DNA of 64,000 nt from Pseudomonadota bacterium (GTDB lineage: Bacteria > Myxococcota_A > UBA9042), in NCBI GenBank assembly GCA_005792545.1, contig SXRM01000025.1, positions 1 through 64,000 on the forward strand, in the 5' to 3' direction. The notes under the pieces are model-generated. The model worked only from the letters and a program-made list of their open reading frames with translations, had not been told where the DNA came from and did not search any database. Positions 17,537 through 26,741 of this stretch are shown piece by piece. Each line of letters opens with the position of its first letter. Position 1 is the first letter of the stretch. Made by a program: the position numbers and the translations under genes.

Positions 17537-18595
17537 ATGAAGGCCAATCCCCGCGGCCCGTGGCTCAGTGAATCGCGCGTCGACAGCCTGATCGCGCTGG
17601 AGCCGTGCCTTGTGCTGGTCGCCGGCGGTCTGGCGATGTGGGTGCTCTACTCGCTGGCACTGCGGCGCGTCAGCATCGAGCGACACCGCAGTCTGCGCCA
17701 CGAACTGGCCAACCTGTCGCTACATACCGGCGTGTTTGGCGGCGTCGCGCTCACGTACTTCACGCTCGACCTCGAGTGGTTCATGCAGTTCGCGTTTGGC
17801 GGGCTGCGTGCATGGCTTGGCCTGCTGGTGCTGGTGCAGGGCGCGACCACGTTCGTCAAGACGCTCAAGATCCTGTTCACGCAACTGCTGTTCCTCGGCC
17901 ACATGCGCGAGGGCGTGCCAGCGCTGCTCATCAACACGTTCACGGCGGTAGTTGCGCTGCTGACGGGGGGCTGGCTGGCGGCACGGCTGTTCGACTTGCA
18001 CTTCGCGCCGTTGCTTGCGACGTCGGCAGTGGCGTCGGTGGTGCTGGGCCTGGCGATGCAGGACTCGCTGGGCAACCTGTTTGCCGGCATCGCCATGCAG
18101 ATCGACAAGCCCTACGAGATCGGCGACTGGGTCGAGGTGGTGGGCATCACCGGCAAGTGGAGCGGTCAGGTCCATGAGGTGACGTGGCGGGCAACCGTGC
18201 TCATTGGCCTGTGCGACGAACTCATCGTCATCCCCAACCGCGTCGTCGGTCAGGGCCAGGTGTACAACTTCACCCAGCGCGGCACGCCGATCTTGCGATC
18301 GCAGACATTCCACGTGCCCGTGCAGTACGACCTGGAGGCCGTGCGGGCGGTGGCGCAAGCCGCGCTGCGTGACGTGGACGGCATCGCGGCCGATCCGGCA
18401 CCTGCGGTGCTTTTCGGCGAGATCGGCGAGGGCTGGGTGCTGGCGCGCTGCAACTACTGGCTGGCGGACTACGGCGCGCAGTGGCGGGTCGGCGATGCAG
18501 TCATCACCCACGTCATCGCCGCACTCAAGGCCAACGACTTGCACCTGGCCGTGCAGCAAGTGCAGGTCTCGTCGGCCCCCGACGAGGCTCGATGA
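17537..18595 (+). CDS. MscS-family mechanosensitive channel / small-molecule channel protein
   Basis: A 352-residue membrane protein with several N-terminal transmembrane helices. They are followed by the MscS pore helix and start of the beta domain: SVVLGLAMQDSLGNLFAGIA, then KPYEIGDWVEV and later VIPNRVVGQGQVYNFT. These match the Gly/Ala-rich TM3 and the IGDxV/xIPN signatures of MscS channels, which open under membrane tension to release osmolytes. It begins a run of six genes joined by four-base ATGA overlaps, which is an unusual place for an MscS gene. Channel gating cannot be judged from sequence, and the N-terminal helix number is estimated. Confidence 0.9.
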   Translation: MKANPRGPWLSESRVDSLIALEPCLVLVAGGLAMWVLYSLALRRVSIERHRSLRHELANLSLHTGVFGGVALTYFTLDLEWFMQFAFGGLRAWLGLLVLVQGATTFVKTLKILFTQLLFLGHMREGVPALLINTFTAVVALLTGGWLAARLFDLHFAPLLATSAVASVVLGLAMQDSLGNLFAGIAMQIDKPYEIGDWVEVVGITGKWSGQVHEVTWRATVLIGLCDELIVIPNRVVGQGQVYNFTQRGTPILRSQTFHVPVQYDLEAVRAVAQAALRDVDGIAADPAPAVLFGEIGEGWVLARCNYWLADYGAQWRVGDAVITHVIAALKANDLHLAVQQVQVSSAPDEAR

Positions 18596-19374
18596 GCGCG
18601 GACGCTGGCGCCCGCATCGACTGCGTGGCCACGGTCGAGACACCGGAGCACCTCGTCGTCCAGTTTGAGGTGGCCGGGCCCTTCCAGCGCGGTGCGGCCT
18701 GGGCGCTCGACGGCGTGATTCGGTCGGCGGCGGTGGCAGGCCTACTGTTTGCGCTGTCGGTGTCCGCGGTGGCATTGCCCGCGCTGGACCAGGTGGGCTT
18801 GGGGGCCCTGCTGCTCGGTTGGTTCATCGTCGAGTGGTTCTACTACGTGCTGTTCGAGTGGCTGCGCGACGGCCAGACGCCGGGCAAGCGCTGGATGGGC
18901 CTGCGGGTGGTGCGGACCGGCGGCTACCCGATCGCGGGCGCCGACGCGCTGCTGCGCAACCTGCTGCGTGCCGCCGATGGTTTGCCGATGGCCTGCTATG
19001 TCGTTGGCACCGTGGCCAGCGCGGTCGATCCCCGCTTTCGCCGGCTGGGCGATTGGTTGGCCGACACCATGGTCGTCGTCGATCGACCGGAGCGGCCGAT
19101 GGGCGCGCCGCCTCGCGAGGCCGCCGACCCGCTGCTGCTGGCCGCGCTGCCCAAGCGCATTGTCTTGCCACCCGAGGAGCGCCGGACGCTCGACGCGCTG
19201 GTGCTGCGCCTGCCCACCATCGGCCGCGCGCGCGTTGCCGAAATCGCCTGCGAATACGCGCCGCAGCTGGCCCTGCGCCTCGGCTTGCCGGGGCCGGTGG
19301 AGCCGGTGGCGCTGTTGCTCGCCGTCTACGCCCGGCTGCACAATCGAGAGCAGGCCCAGCGAGGCCGGCCATGA
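18592..19374 (+). CDS. RDD family membrane protein
   Basis: A 260-residue protein with an RDD-type domain. It has FQRGAAWALDGVIRSA at the N-terminus (the conserved R and D of the first helix), a loop with GQTPGKRWMGLRVV, and LRNLLRAADGLP. The last matches the third conserved Arg/Asp segment. The C-terminal third (residues about 165-260) is soluble. RDD proteins are polytopic membrane proteins of mostly unknown function, often encoded next to SpoIIM-like and MoxR genes, as here. The ATG overlaps the MscS stop by ATGA, and its own stop overlaps the next start in the same way. Confidence 0.85.
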   Translation: MSADAGARIDCVATVETPEHLVVQFEVAGPFQRGAAWALDGVIRSAAVAGLLFALSVSAVALPALDQVGLGALLLGWFIVEWFYYVLFEWLRDGQTPGKRWMGLRVVRTGGYPIAGADALLRNLLRAADGLPMACYVVGTVASAVDPRFRRLGDWLADTMVVVDRPERPMGAPPREAADPLLLAALPKRIVLPPEERRTLDALVLRLPTIGRARVAEIACEYAPQLALRLGLPGPVEPVALLLAVYARLHNREQAQRGRP

Positions 19375-20336
19375 CCGCAGCTGCCGGCGTGGACCGCCTC
19401 GATGATCGCTGGCGTCGTCTGGAGGCGCTGGTGGCGCGGGCCCAACGCCGCGATCCGAGCCTGACCGGCGGGGAGCTTGCCGAACTGGCTGCCCTCTACC
19501 GCGCCGTCGTCGCCGATGCTGCACGCGCGCGGGCCCGCGCGACCGATGATGCGACCCTGGCCTGGCTCGACGGCTTGATGGGGCGCGCCCACAATGCGCT
19601 GTACCGCGCGCAACCGCGCCAGTTCGACGTGGTCGCGTTCGTCGTGCAGCAGGTCCCGCAAGCGGTGCGGGCCAATGGCCGCTTGTTTGCGCTGTGTTCA
19701 CTGTTGTTCTGGGGCTTTTTCGTCTCGGCGGCGCTGGTCGCGTGGTTCGCGCCCCAGTTCGCGCGATCGCTGTGCGGCGAGGCGGCCATTGAGGATCTGC
19801 GGCGCATGCACGCCCAGGCGCCGCAGGCTGGACGGTCGCTGACCGAAGGCCTGGCCGGCGTCGCCTTCTACGTGCAGCACAACACCTCGATCGCGTTCAA
19901 CGCTTTTGCGGCTGGCATGTTCGCGGGGGCGGGATCGCTGTACCAGATGGTCGTGCAGGGACTGTACGCCGGCGCGAGCATCGGCTTTCTCGCGGGCGAC
20001 CACAAAGGCTTGCAAATCGTGACGTTTGTCTGCGGCCACGCCGCTTGGGAGCTCACGGCCCTGGTGGTAGCGGGCACGGCGGGGCTGCGCGCAGGCTGGG
20101 CTTGGGTTGCACCGGGGCAGTTGACGCGCCGCGACAGCTTGCGCGCCGCCAAGACCGACGTCACCACGCTGGTCGCCGGCGCAGCGGTAATGCTGGCCGT
20201 GGCTGCCTGTATCGAAGGTGTGTGGTCGCCGTCGCAAGTACCGATGCCCCTTAAGTGGGCCTTCGGTGCCCTGCAAGCGATGCTCGTTGCAGTGTGGCTG
20301 GGCGGGTGGCGGCCGCCGCGGCGGCCTGCGCGATGA
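19371..20336 (+). CDS. SpoIIM / stage II sporulation protein M-like membrane protein
   Basis: A 321-residue integral membrane protein. After a soluble helical N-terminus of about 90 residues there are five or six hydrophobic segments, with the family-like run NTSIAFNAFAAGMFAGAGSLY and GHAAWELTALVVAGTAGL. This HGxxEL-like element (here GHAAWEL) is the hallmark of the SpoIIM/UPF0093-like group, which in non-sporulating bacteria is encoded with RDD and MoxR genes and has no proven role. It is joined to both neighbours by ATGA overlaps. Confidence 0.85.
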   Translation: MTAAAGVDRLDDRWRRLEALVARAQRRDPSLTGGELAELAALYRAVVADAARARARATDDATLAWLDGLMGRAHNALYRAQPRQFDVVAFVVQQVPQAVRANGRLFALCSLLFWGFFVSAALVAWFAPQFARSLCGEAAIEDLRRMHAQAPQAGRSLTEGLAGVAFYVQHNTSIAFNAFAAGMFAGAGSLYQMVVQGLYAGASIGFLAGDHKGLQIVTFVCGHAAWELTALVVAGTAGLRAGWAWVAPGQLTRRDSLRAAKTDVTTLVAGAAVMLAVAACIEGVWSPSQVPMPLKWAFGALQAMLVAVWLGGWRPPRRPAR

Positions 20337-21097
20337 TGCCCGATCGCATTGCCTTGCGGCCGCGGTCGCTGCTGGCCGTCGGCGATCTGGCCATACAGTT
20401 CACGCGCCGCAATGCGCGGTGGCTGGCTTGGCCGGTGGCGTGGGCGGCGGCGCCCGTGCTGGTGCTGGCGTGGTTTGCGGTCGGCGCGGGAACGGAAGGT
20501 TGGGCAGTGTTGTTGGCGCTTGCCGCGGTCGGCCGGGTGTCGTCAGGCCTGGTGACGCTCGCATGCGCCGAACTGGCGCTGCACCCCCAAGTCAGGCTGC
20601 GGCCCCTGCTGTGGACGTACCTGCAGCGGCTGCCGCGCTGGGCGTGGCTGCAGGTGGTCGAGTGGCCAGTGCGGCTGGTGACGCTGGGCGTGGCGTCGAT
20701 CGCTTTTGCGTTCGCCCATGAAGTCGCACTGCTGGAGCGCGGCGGCGTCGCCCAAGTGCTGCGGCGGACCAGCCAGCTGCAGACGGCGCACGCGCAATTG
20801 CGGTGGACCATGCCTGCGCTCGCCTTGGCGATTCCGCTGTGGTGGTACGCGAGCGCCGTGCTGGGCTGGGAGGCGCTGCTGGGCATCTTGCAGATGGGTG
20901 GGCAGCGCCCAACCGGCGTGTTCGAGTCACTGCAATGGGTCGGCGTCGCTGGCGCCGCAGTGGGCGAAATGGCCTGGACGGTACTGCGGTTCCTGCTGTA
21001 CCTGGATTGCCGGACCCGCGGAGACGGCTGGGACTTGCAGGTACAGTGCCAGGCCCTGGTTCAGGCCCACGCTGGCACCGCTCGGCGGGCTGCATGA
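20333..21097 (+). CDS. Polytopic membrane protein of unknown function in the MoxR operon
   Basis: A 254-residue protein with about five predicted transmembrane segments (for example WLAWPVAWAAAPVLVLAWFA, VRLVTLGVASIAFAFA and ALALAIPLWWYAS). No catalytic motif is visible. By position it corresponds to the extra membrane protein commonly found between SpoIIM-like and DUF4129-like genes in Myxococcota and actinobacterial MoxR operons. The start at 20333 was chosen because its ATGA overlaps the previous stop; a second ATG follows at once at 20336. Confidence 0.75.
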   Translation: MMPDRIALRPRSLLAVGDLAIQFTRRNARWLAWPVAWAAAPVLVLAWFAVGAGTEGWAVLLALAAVGRVSSGLVTLACAELALHPQVRLRPLLWTYLQRLPRWAWLQVVEWPVRLVTLGVASIAFAFAHEVALLERGGVAQVLRRTSQLQTAHAQLRWTMPALALAIPLWWYASAVLGWEALLGILQMGGQRPTGVFESLQWVGVAGAAVGEMAWTVLRFLLYLDCRTRGDGWDLQVQCQALVQAHAGTARRAA

Positions 21098-23166
21098 TGC
21101 GCCCGCTCTGCATGGTAGTGGCAGCGCTCGGGCTCAGTACGGCGGTGCACGCGGCGCCCCCGCAAGCCGACGACCCCGCGGCGACCGTTCGCGACCTCAT
21201 CAAAACCAAAGACTATTCGCTTTGTGAGCGTTCGAAAGGCGGCGCGGATGGGCATCGCCGCTGGTGCACGGTCGCGCCCCGGGCCGAAGTCTGCAAGGCC
21301 TGGGCCGCCCACTGCCAAGACCTGCCGCTCTCCGCCGACGCGACCGGCTTGGTTGCCGCCCAAGCCAAGTCGCTGCAAGGGGGCGACGTCGATGGCGGTG
21401 GTCGCCGGCCGCATGGGCGAAACGGCAAGCGCGACGACGCTGAAGCCGACGCCGCGCCGGTGATGCCGTGGTCGCGCGACATCCTGGTCGGCCTGGTGAT
21501 CGCGTTGCTGGGCTGGCTGACATACAAAATCTGGCGGCAGTGGCGCGCGCAACCACCAACGGACGATCGGAACCAGCCCGCGGCGGCCGCAGCAGCGATC
21601 GACACGCTTGCGCTGGACGGCCCCCGTACGCTGCCGGACGTCGATGTGGCGCTGGACCGGGCCCGGGCATTGGCGCCGACCGAGCCCGGCCTAGCCTTGG
21701 CATGGCTCTACGCGGCAGCCCTGCGGCACCTGCATGACGGCGGTATCGTGCGCTGGCACCCGGCGCTGGGCAACCGGGCGGCGCTGCGGACGCTGGCAGC
21801 AGACCACCCGTTGCGCAAGCCGTTGCGCGAGGTGATTGCCGGCCTGGAACAGTGGCGCTTTGCCGGCAAGCCGCCCAACGCCGACCAGGCCGACCGCGCT
21901 GTGCGCACGGTGGCGCCACTTTTGCGCACGGTGCTGGCTGTGGTGGCGGCGATCCAGCTGACAGCGTGCGAACGCACGGGCGATACCACGGTCGCTGGCC
22001 GTGCACTGACCTGGGACCTGCTGCGCGCCCAGGGTTGGACGCTGACGGGGCACCGGCTTGCAGTGCGCGACATCGATGCCGGGTCGCCCACCCTGTGGGT
22101 CGACGCGGAGTACGCGACCATCCTGCCATCAATGGTGGCTGAGCTGCGCGACGCCGCCTGTCGCGGCGGCCGGGTAGTTCTGTTCGCCAGCCACGGCCAG
22201 TCGCTGGCGCCGCTGCACGGGGCAGTGGTCGATCTGGCGACGCCTGCTTCGCAAGTCGGTGATTTTGGCGCGATGCCGTCCTCGCGTGGTCCGATAGAGA
22301 GGCAAATCGTGCTGCCGCTTCGGCTCGTCGTCAGCGACGAGGCGTCCACCTTTGGTGTGCTGCGGCGCGAACTTGCAGGGCTCGTCCCCGAACTGAGCCA
22401 GCAACCCGCGCCAACGCCCGGCGACGTTGCACCGCCTGCGTGCGACCTGCAGCGCCAGCCGCAACCGCTGCTGTGGCTCGACGATCAGCCAGCGGCGCTG
22501 CGCTGGTCGGCGCCCGGCGGTGGCAGCCTGGTGGTGGTCGCCGACAACGATCTGCTGGCCAACGCGGCGATGTCCATGCCGCAAAACGCCAGAGCGCTGG
22601 TTGCGCTCGCCCGCGACACGGCGCCACTGCGCCAGGTGGCGCTGCTGGTTCCGCAGGGCGCACCGCCGGCAGCCGATGCGTCCGAAGCGTTGGCGGCGGC
22701 AGGGTTGCTGCCGTTTCTGAGCCAGGGCTTACTGATCCTGGCGCTGGCGGCGTGGCTGCACGCTGCGCGGTTTGGCGCTGCGCGGCCGCCACAGGCCGAC
22801 CGGCGGCGGGCCTTCACCGATCACGTCCGCGCACTGGGACAGCTATTGCGGTCGCGGGCCGCCACCCGCTGGCCCTCGGCACAACTGTGTGCACTGGGGC
22901 TCGACCGCTTGCAGCGACGCCTGGGGCCGACCGACCTGCCGACCTTGGCCGATCGCGTCGCGGCTGCCCAGCCCGGCGCCAACACCCGGACGGTTCGTCG
23001 CCTGCTGTTGGATGCGGAAGCCTTGCGCAACGACCCGCTTGGCGCCGACCATCCAGGCGACGGGCGCACGGCCCAGGCACTGCACGACCTGTTGGCAGAA
23101 CTCGACCGCAAGCTGCCGCCATCGCCCGCCGGGGGCGCGCCGCGCCGCACCAAAGGAGCACCATGA
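21094..23166 (+). CDS. DUF4129 / DUF4350-like membrane protein
   Basis: A 690-residue protein. It starts with a signal peptide (MMRPLCMVVAALGLSTAVHA). An N-terminal extracytoplasmic segment with four Cys follows (SLCERSK, RWCTVAPRAEVC, AHCQD). After a transmembrane helix near residue 135 comes a cytoplasmic region resembling DUF4129 (ALAWLYAAALRHLHDGGIVRW). Then a domain from about residue 290 resembles DUF4350 (LRAQGWTLTGHRL ... TLWVDAEYATILPS ... GRVVLFASHGQSL). A second transmembrane helix (FLSQGLLILALAAWL) and a helical tail complete it. The two domains are often separate genes in MoxR/DUF58 operons, so this looks like a fusion. Start and stop overlap the neighbours by ATGA. Confidence 0.75.
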   Translation: MMRPLCMVVAALGLSTAVHAAPPQADDPAATVRDLIKTKDYSLCERSKGGADGHRRWCTVAPRAEVCKAWAAHCQDLPLSADATGLVAAQAKSLQGGDVDGGGRRPHGRNGKRDDAEADAAPVMPWSRDILVGLVIALLGWLTYKIWRQWRAQPPTDDRNQPAAAAAAIDTLALDGPRTLPDVDVALDRARALAPTEPGLALAWLYAAALRHLHDGGIVRWHPALGNRAALRTLAADHPLRKPLREVIAGLEQWRFAGKPPNADQADRAVRTVAPLLRTVLAVVAAIQLTACERTGDTTVAGRALTWDLLRAQGWTLTGHRLAVRDIDAGSPTLWVDAEYATILPSMVAELRDAACRGGRVVLFASHGQSLAPLHGAVVDLATPASQVGDFGAMPSSRGPIERQIVLPLRLVVSDEASTFGVLRRELAGLVPELSQQPAPTPGDVAPPACDLQRQPQPLLWLDDQPAALRWSAPGGGSLVVVADNDLLANAAMSMPQNARALVALARDTAPLRQVALLVPQGAPPAADASEALAAAGLLPFLSQGLLILALAAWLHAARFGAARPPQADRRRAFTDHVRALGQLLRSRAATRWPSAQLCALGLDRLQRRLGPTDLPTLADRVAAAQPGANTRTVRRLLLDAEALRNDPLGADHPGDGRTAQALHDLLAELDRKLPPSPAGGAPRRTKGAP

Positions 23167-24155
23167 CCGATGCCGAGCTTGTCCTGCAGCGCGACGCTCA
23201 GCGCTTTGCGCAGCGCTTTGAAGCTGTCACCAGCGCGGTCGGCAAGGCGGTCGTCGGCCAACCTGCGCTGGTGCAGCAGGTGCTGATTGCGCTGTTCGCG
23301 CGCGGTCACGTGCTCATCGAGGGCGTGCCGGGCTTGGGCAAGACGCTGCTGGTGAGCGCCCTGGCCGCTGCCGCCGACGTGCAGTTCAGGCGTATCCAGT
23401 TCACGCCGGATTTGATGCCGAGCGACGTGACCGGCGGCACCATTTTCGACAGCCGCGAGAACCAGTTCCGGTTCGTTCCGGGGCCGGTGTTCACGCAGCT
23501 ATTGCTCGCGGACGAAATCAACCGCGCACCAGCCAAGACCCAGGCGGCGCTGCTCGAAGCCATGCAAGAGCGTCAGGTGACCGTCGACGGCAAGCCGCTG
23601 GCGCTGCCCCGGCCATTCCTGTGCCTCGCCACCCAGAATCCGATCGAGTCGCAAGGCACCTATGCCTTACCTGAAGCCCAATTGGACCGCTTCTTGTTCA
23701 AGCTCGATGTGGGCCACCCGGCGTTGGAAGATGAAAAAGCTATCCTGCGACTGCACTTGCAGGGTCTAGACCCCGCGGATTTCGGTCGGATCGGTTTGCA
23801 CGCGGTCATCGATGGCGCGGAATTGCTTGAGTTGCAGTCGATTGCCGATCGCATTGAGGTTTCGGAGGCGGTGCTGGACTATGCCGTGCGACTCGTGCAC
23901 GCCACTCGCGCGCACCGGCAGGTGCACCTGGGCGCGTCGCCGCGCGCTTCGATTGCGCTGATTGCGGCAGGTCGGGTGCAGGCCGCCGCCGAGGGTCGCG
24001 GCTACGTCGTGCCCGACGACCTGCAAGACCACGCCCTGGCCGTGCTGCGGCACCGGCTGCTGTTGCAGCCCGACGCCGACCTGGAGGGAGCGACACCGGA
24101 CGAGGTAGTGCGCGAAGTGGTGCGGCAGGTGCCGGTGCCGAAGACTGCGGCTTAG
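23163..24155 (+). CDS. MoxR-family AAA+ ATPase
   Basis: A 330-residue AAA+ ATPase of the MoxR/RavA clade. Walker A is EGVPGLGKT near residue 55, and Walker B is [20 protein letters not shown] near 118. The MoxR-type loop ERQVTVDG and sensor 1 LATQNPIE follow. MoxR proteins act as chaperone-like ATPases that mature or activate partner proteins, usually with VWA-domain and DUF58 partners. Here the DUF58 partner is missing directly downstream; the nearest VWA gene lies on the opposite strand at 24345. AAAGGAG lies just ahead of the start, which overlaps the previous stop by ATGA. It is the last gene of the operon, and its stop codon sits at the edge of an inverted-repeat element. Confidence 0.92.
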   Translation: MTDAELVLQRDAQRFAQRFEAVTSAVGKAVVGQPALVQQVLIALFARGHVLIEGVPGLGKTLLVSALAAAADVQFRRIQFTPDLMPSDVTGGTIFDSRENQFRFVPGPVFTQLLLADEINRAPAKTQAALLEAMQERQVTVDGKPLALPRPFLCLATQNPIESQGTYALPEAQLDRFLFKLDVGHPALEDEKAILRLHLQGLDPADFGRIGLHAVIDGAELLELQSIADRIEVSEAVLDYAVRLVHATRAHRQVHLGASPRASIALIAAGRVQAAAEGRGYVVPDDLQDHALAVLRHRLLLQPDADLEGATPDEVVREVVRQVPVPKTAA

Positions 24156-24332
24156 AGGGTGTTTACATCCAAACGCCTACTGCGCGTAACCATGCATCCC
24201 GCCATGCTTCGTTGTCAGCCCCCTTCCTCCCTGCGGCGCACTGCTAGTGCGCCTCAGTCGTCACGAGGCCTCCGCCTCGCCTTGCGGGCGCCTGATTCCG
24301 CTCGCGAAGACAAAAATACGTCAACACCCTCT
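24154..24332. repeat. MITE-like element: 179 bp with 10-bp inverted ends and internal hairpins
   Basis: The ends AGAGGGTGTT (24154-24163) and AACACCCTCT (24323-24332) are perfect inverted repeats. Inside are two perfect hairpins: GGCGCACT/AGTGCGCC with a three-base loop at 24235-24253, and CGAGGC/GCCTCG at 24264-24279. No coding frame is visible. The element fills nearly the whole gap between the convergent moxR-type and VIT/VWA genes, and the moxR stop codon falls on its left end. No clear target-site duplication was found. It could be a miniature transposable element or an elaborate bidirectional terminator. Confidence 0.5.
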
Positions 24333-24344
24333 TCGCCGATCCGC

Positions 24345-26741
24345 TTACGCACACTGGAGCCCGATCGCCGCCTGCACCCGCGCCTTGGTCCGTGCTCCAG
24401 CGGTCGCCCGCAACGCCGCCTGCAGCGCCGTCCGCAGCTCCGCGCTGCGTTCGCCACTTTCGGCCCGCGCGCACAACGCTTCGATGGCCTTCTTGACCGG
24501 GGCGCCGTGCAGCGGGTGGCCGGAGGTGACGCCGGCATCAGCCAGTTGACCCAACGCCATCGCCGTCGCGGCAAGTTCGTCGTCGGCACCGCCCCACAGG
24601 CCATCCGCGCGCTGGCGGAACAGCACGGCTTCGATCGGGTCGCTTGCGGCAGCACCGTCGGCGTCCTCTTCGAACGCGACGCACGCGTTGTAGATCGGCT
24701 CCGGCGCAGGGGCCGCCATGGCGGTTGGCGGCGCCGCCTTGAGCTTGCTGCGCAACGCCGAGAGCGCACGCCCGATCGGCGACGGGGCAGCCATCGGGGG
24801 CGGCGGCGCAGCCGGCAGAAGGCGCGCCATCGGAGCGGCCAGCGCCTGCGCCAGGTACGCCGTCGCACCCCCACCCGGGGCCAGGCCCGCCATCGTGACC
24901 GCCGCTTGCATGCCTGTGCACGCCCACATGGGCTGCTGCATCATGGCCCAGCCATGCGGCGCCGACACCGGCACCACCCGCAGCTCGGGCATGCCGCGCG
25001 CTTTGCGGTCGCCCTGGCGCCTTTGCACCAGCACGAAGCTGGTGTGCCTGCTCAGCACGCCGTAGGTCTTGGACAGCAGCACGATCTCGGCCTGCACGGT
25101 CCCTGCCCGCCTGCCGACGACGCGCAGCGCTTCCAATTCGGCAATGCGGCGTCCGGCCCAAGTAGCGGCGAGACCTTCGACGACCGGGGCTGCGGCGTCG
25201 AGCGTCACGGTCAGCCGTTGCTCAAACGGACCTTGCGGCCCCACGCCGCTGACCACCAACTCGCCGACGCCGCCCGTCTGCCAGGTAGCAGCAAGGGTCC
25301 ACGGCACGCCATCCACGAGATCGGGCGCGTCGCCTGGCACCTGGTCGTCCACCTCGACGCCGGACCACGCCACTTTGACCTTGGCCACGCGGGCTGCGGT
25401 CGCCTTGGCGAACAGCGCGATGACCTTGGCGTCCAGGCCCTCTTCGGGGTGCACGCGCTCCAGGTCGCCGCCCGTCTGGCGGCCGAGCTCGGCGAGCAGC
25501 GCGTCGCTGACTGCCTCGCCAATGCCCAGGCTGTAGATGCGCGAGGCCTTGGCGCGGGGCACGATGTCGCGCAGCACCTCGTCCTGATTGCCAATCTGAC
25601 CGTCGGTCAGCAGCACGACCACGCCGGCCGAGCACAGGTTCAACGCTGCCTGCAGCGCGGGCAACAGGTCGGTGCCGCCGCGGGCGTCGATGCCGGCGAT
25701 CCAGCGATCGGCCTCGGCCAGGGTCTTTTCGCCCATGGTGCGCAACTTGTTGGCGAGCAGGTCGCAGCGATCGTCAAAGGCCACCACGCCGAACCGGTCC
25801 CCGGCGCGCAGATGGCGCAGGCACAGCCGCAAGGCCTTGCGCGCGGCGACCATCGCCGTGCCGTCCATGGAACCCGAGCGGTCGAGGACGAACACCACGT
25901 CGACGGGGGTGCGGGCGCCGATGCCGAGATCGGGCACCAGCGTCGCCGTCACGATGCCGGGCTTACCCTCGCACGGACCCTGCGCCACCACGCCCGCGGG
26001 CGACCCGGCAACGCCGGCGATGTCGACAATGAGGTCGCGGTCCAGCGGCCAACCTGACAGCTCGAATTGCCCACCTTCGCCGGCCGATTGCACGTTCAAA
26101 GCGTGCGAGGGACTTGACACCACAACTGCGCAGCCCAGCTGCACCGAACCGCGCAAAGTGAGCTGGTAAGGTGCATCGCCAACCGGCGGCGAGATGCGAT
26201 CGGCGTCGAGCACGCGATCGGTGGGCGCGTGGTTGCCGTGGCCGGTGCGCGCCCCCTGCGGCGTGCCGGGCATGTAGCGCGGCGCCACCACCGTCGGCAG
26301 CACCCAGCGCAGCGCGCCCTCATCGGCGGTCAAGCGCTGCACGAAGCGGATCTGCACCTTGGTCGTCTCGCCCGGCAGCAGGTTGGCCAGGCTGAGCGTG
26401 AACACGTCGGGGCGCTCTTGCTCCAGCAGCGCTGCGCCGTGGCCCGCCAGCACCGCCTTGTCGTAGCGGGCAAAGGCAGCCTCGCGTTCGTCGATCTCGG
26501 CCTCGGTCACCTCTTCGCCGCAGGTCACGCGCAGGCCCGTCACCGCGGCGTCAGCTGGCAGCGGAAACACGTACACGGCCTCGACGGGCTTGGGCTCATC
26601 GTTACGCCACGCTTGTTCGACGGTCACGCGGGCCTGGCCGGCGACGACGCGCACATCGACATCGACGCCCTGCAGCGGCACGGGGTGATCATCGACCAGT
26701 AGGCCACAGCGCGGCGGGGGTTCAAGCTGGGAGTGACTCAT
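24345..26741 (-). CDS. VIT domain plus von Willebrand factor A (VWA) domain protein
   Basis: A 798-residue protein. Residues about 15-150 are a VIT (inter-alpha-trypsin-like) domain: VEAVYVFPLPADAAVTGLR, then EVTEAEIDEREAAFARYD and LANLLPGETTKVQIRF. Residues about 300-470 are a VWA domain with MIDAS motif VLDRSGSMDG, a later GGTDLLPAL and VVLLTDGQIGNQ. A beta-rich region follows, then an Ala/Pro-rich linker and a helical C-terminus. No signal peptide is seen, so it is probably cytoplasmic. VWA MIDAS motifs bind divalent metal and mediate protein contacts. AAGGAGACCCG precedes the ATG. The gene overlaps the end of the upstream MerR gene by ATGA, so the regulator and this protein are translated together. 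Confidence 0.88.
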   Translation of the reverse strand: MSHSQLEPPPRCGLLVDDHPVPLQGVDVDVRVVAGQARVTVEQAWRNDEPKPVEAVYVFPLPADAAVTGLRVTCGEEVTEAEIDEREAAFARYDKAVLAGHGAALLEQERPDVFTLSLANLLPGETTKVQIRFVQRLTADEGALRWVLPTVVAPRYMPGTPQGARTGHGNHAPTDRVLDADRISPPVGDAPYQLTLRGSVQLGCAVVVSSPSHALNVQSAGEGGQFELSGWPLDRDLIVDIAGVAGSPAGVVAQGPCEGKPGIVTATLVPDLGIGARTPVDVVFVLDRSGSMDGTAMVAARKALRLCLRHLRAGDRFGVVAFDDRCDLLANKLRTMGEKTLAEADRWIAGIDARGGTDLLPALQAALNLCSAGVVVLLTDGQIGNQDEVLRDIVPRAKASRIYSLGIGEAVSDALLAELGRQTGGDLERVHPEEGLDAKVIALFAKATAARVAKVKVAWSGVEVDDQVPGDAPDLVDGVPWTLAATWQTGGVGELVVSGVGPQGPFEQRLTVTLDAAAPVVEGLAATWAGRRIAELEALRVVGRRAGTVQAEIVLLSKTYGVLSRHTSFVLVQRRQGDRKARGMPELRVVPVSAPHGWAMMQQPMWACTGMQAAVTMAGLAPGGGATAYLAQALAAPMARLLPAAPPPPMAAPSPIGRALSALRSKLKAAPPTAMAAPAPEPIYNACVAFEEDADGAAASDPIEAVLFRQRADGLWGGADDELAATAMALGQLADAGVTSGHPLHGAPVKKAIEALCARAESGERSAELRTALQAALRATAGARTKARVQAAIGLQCA

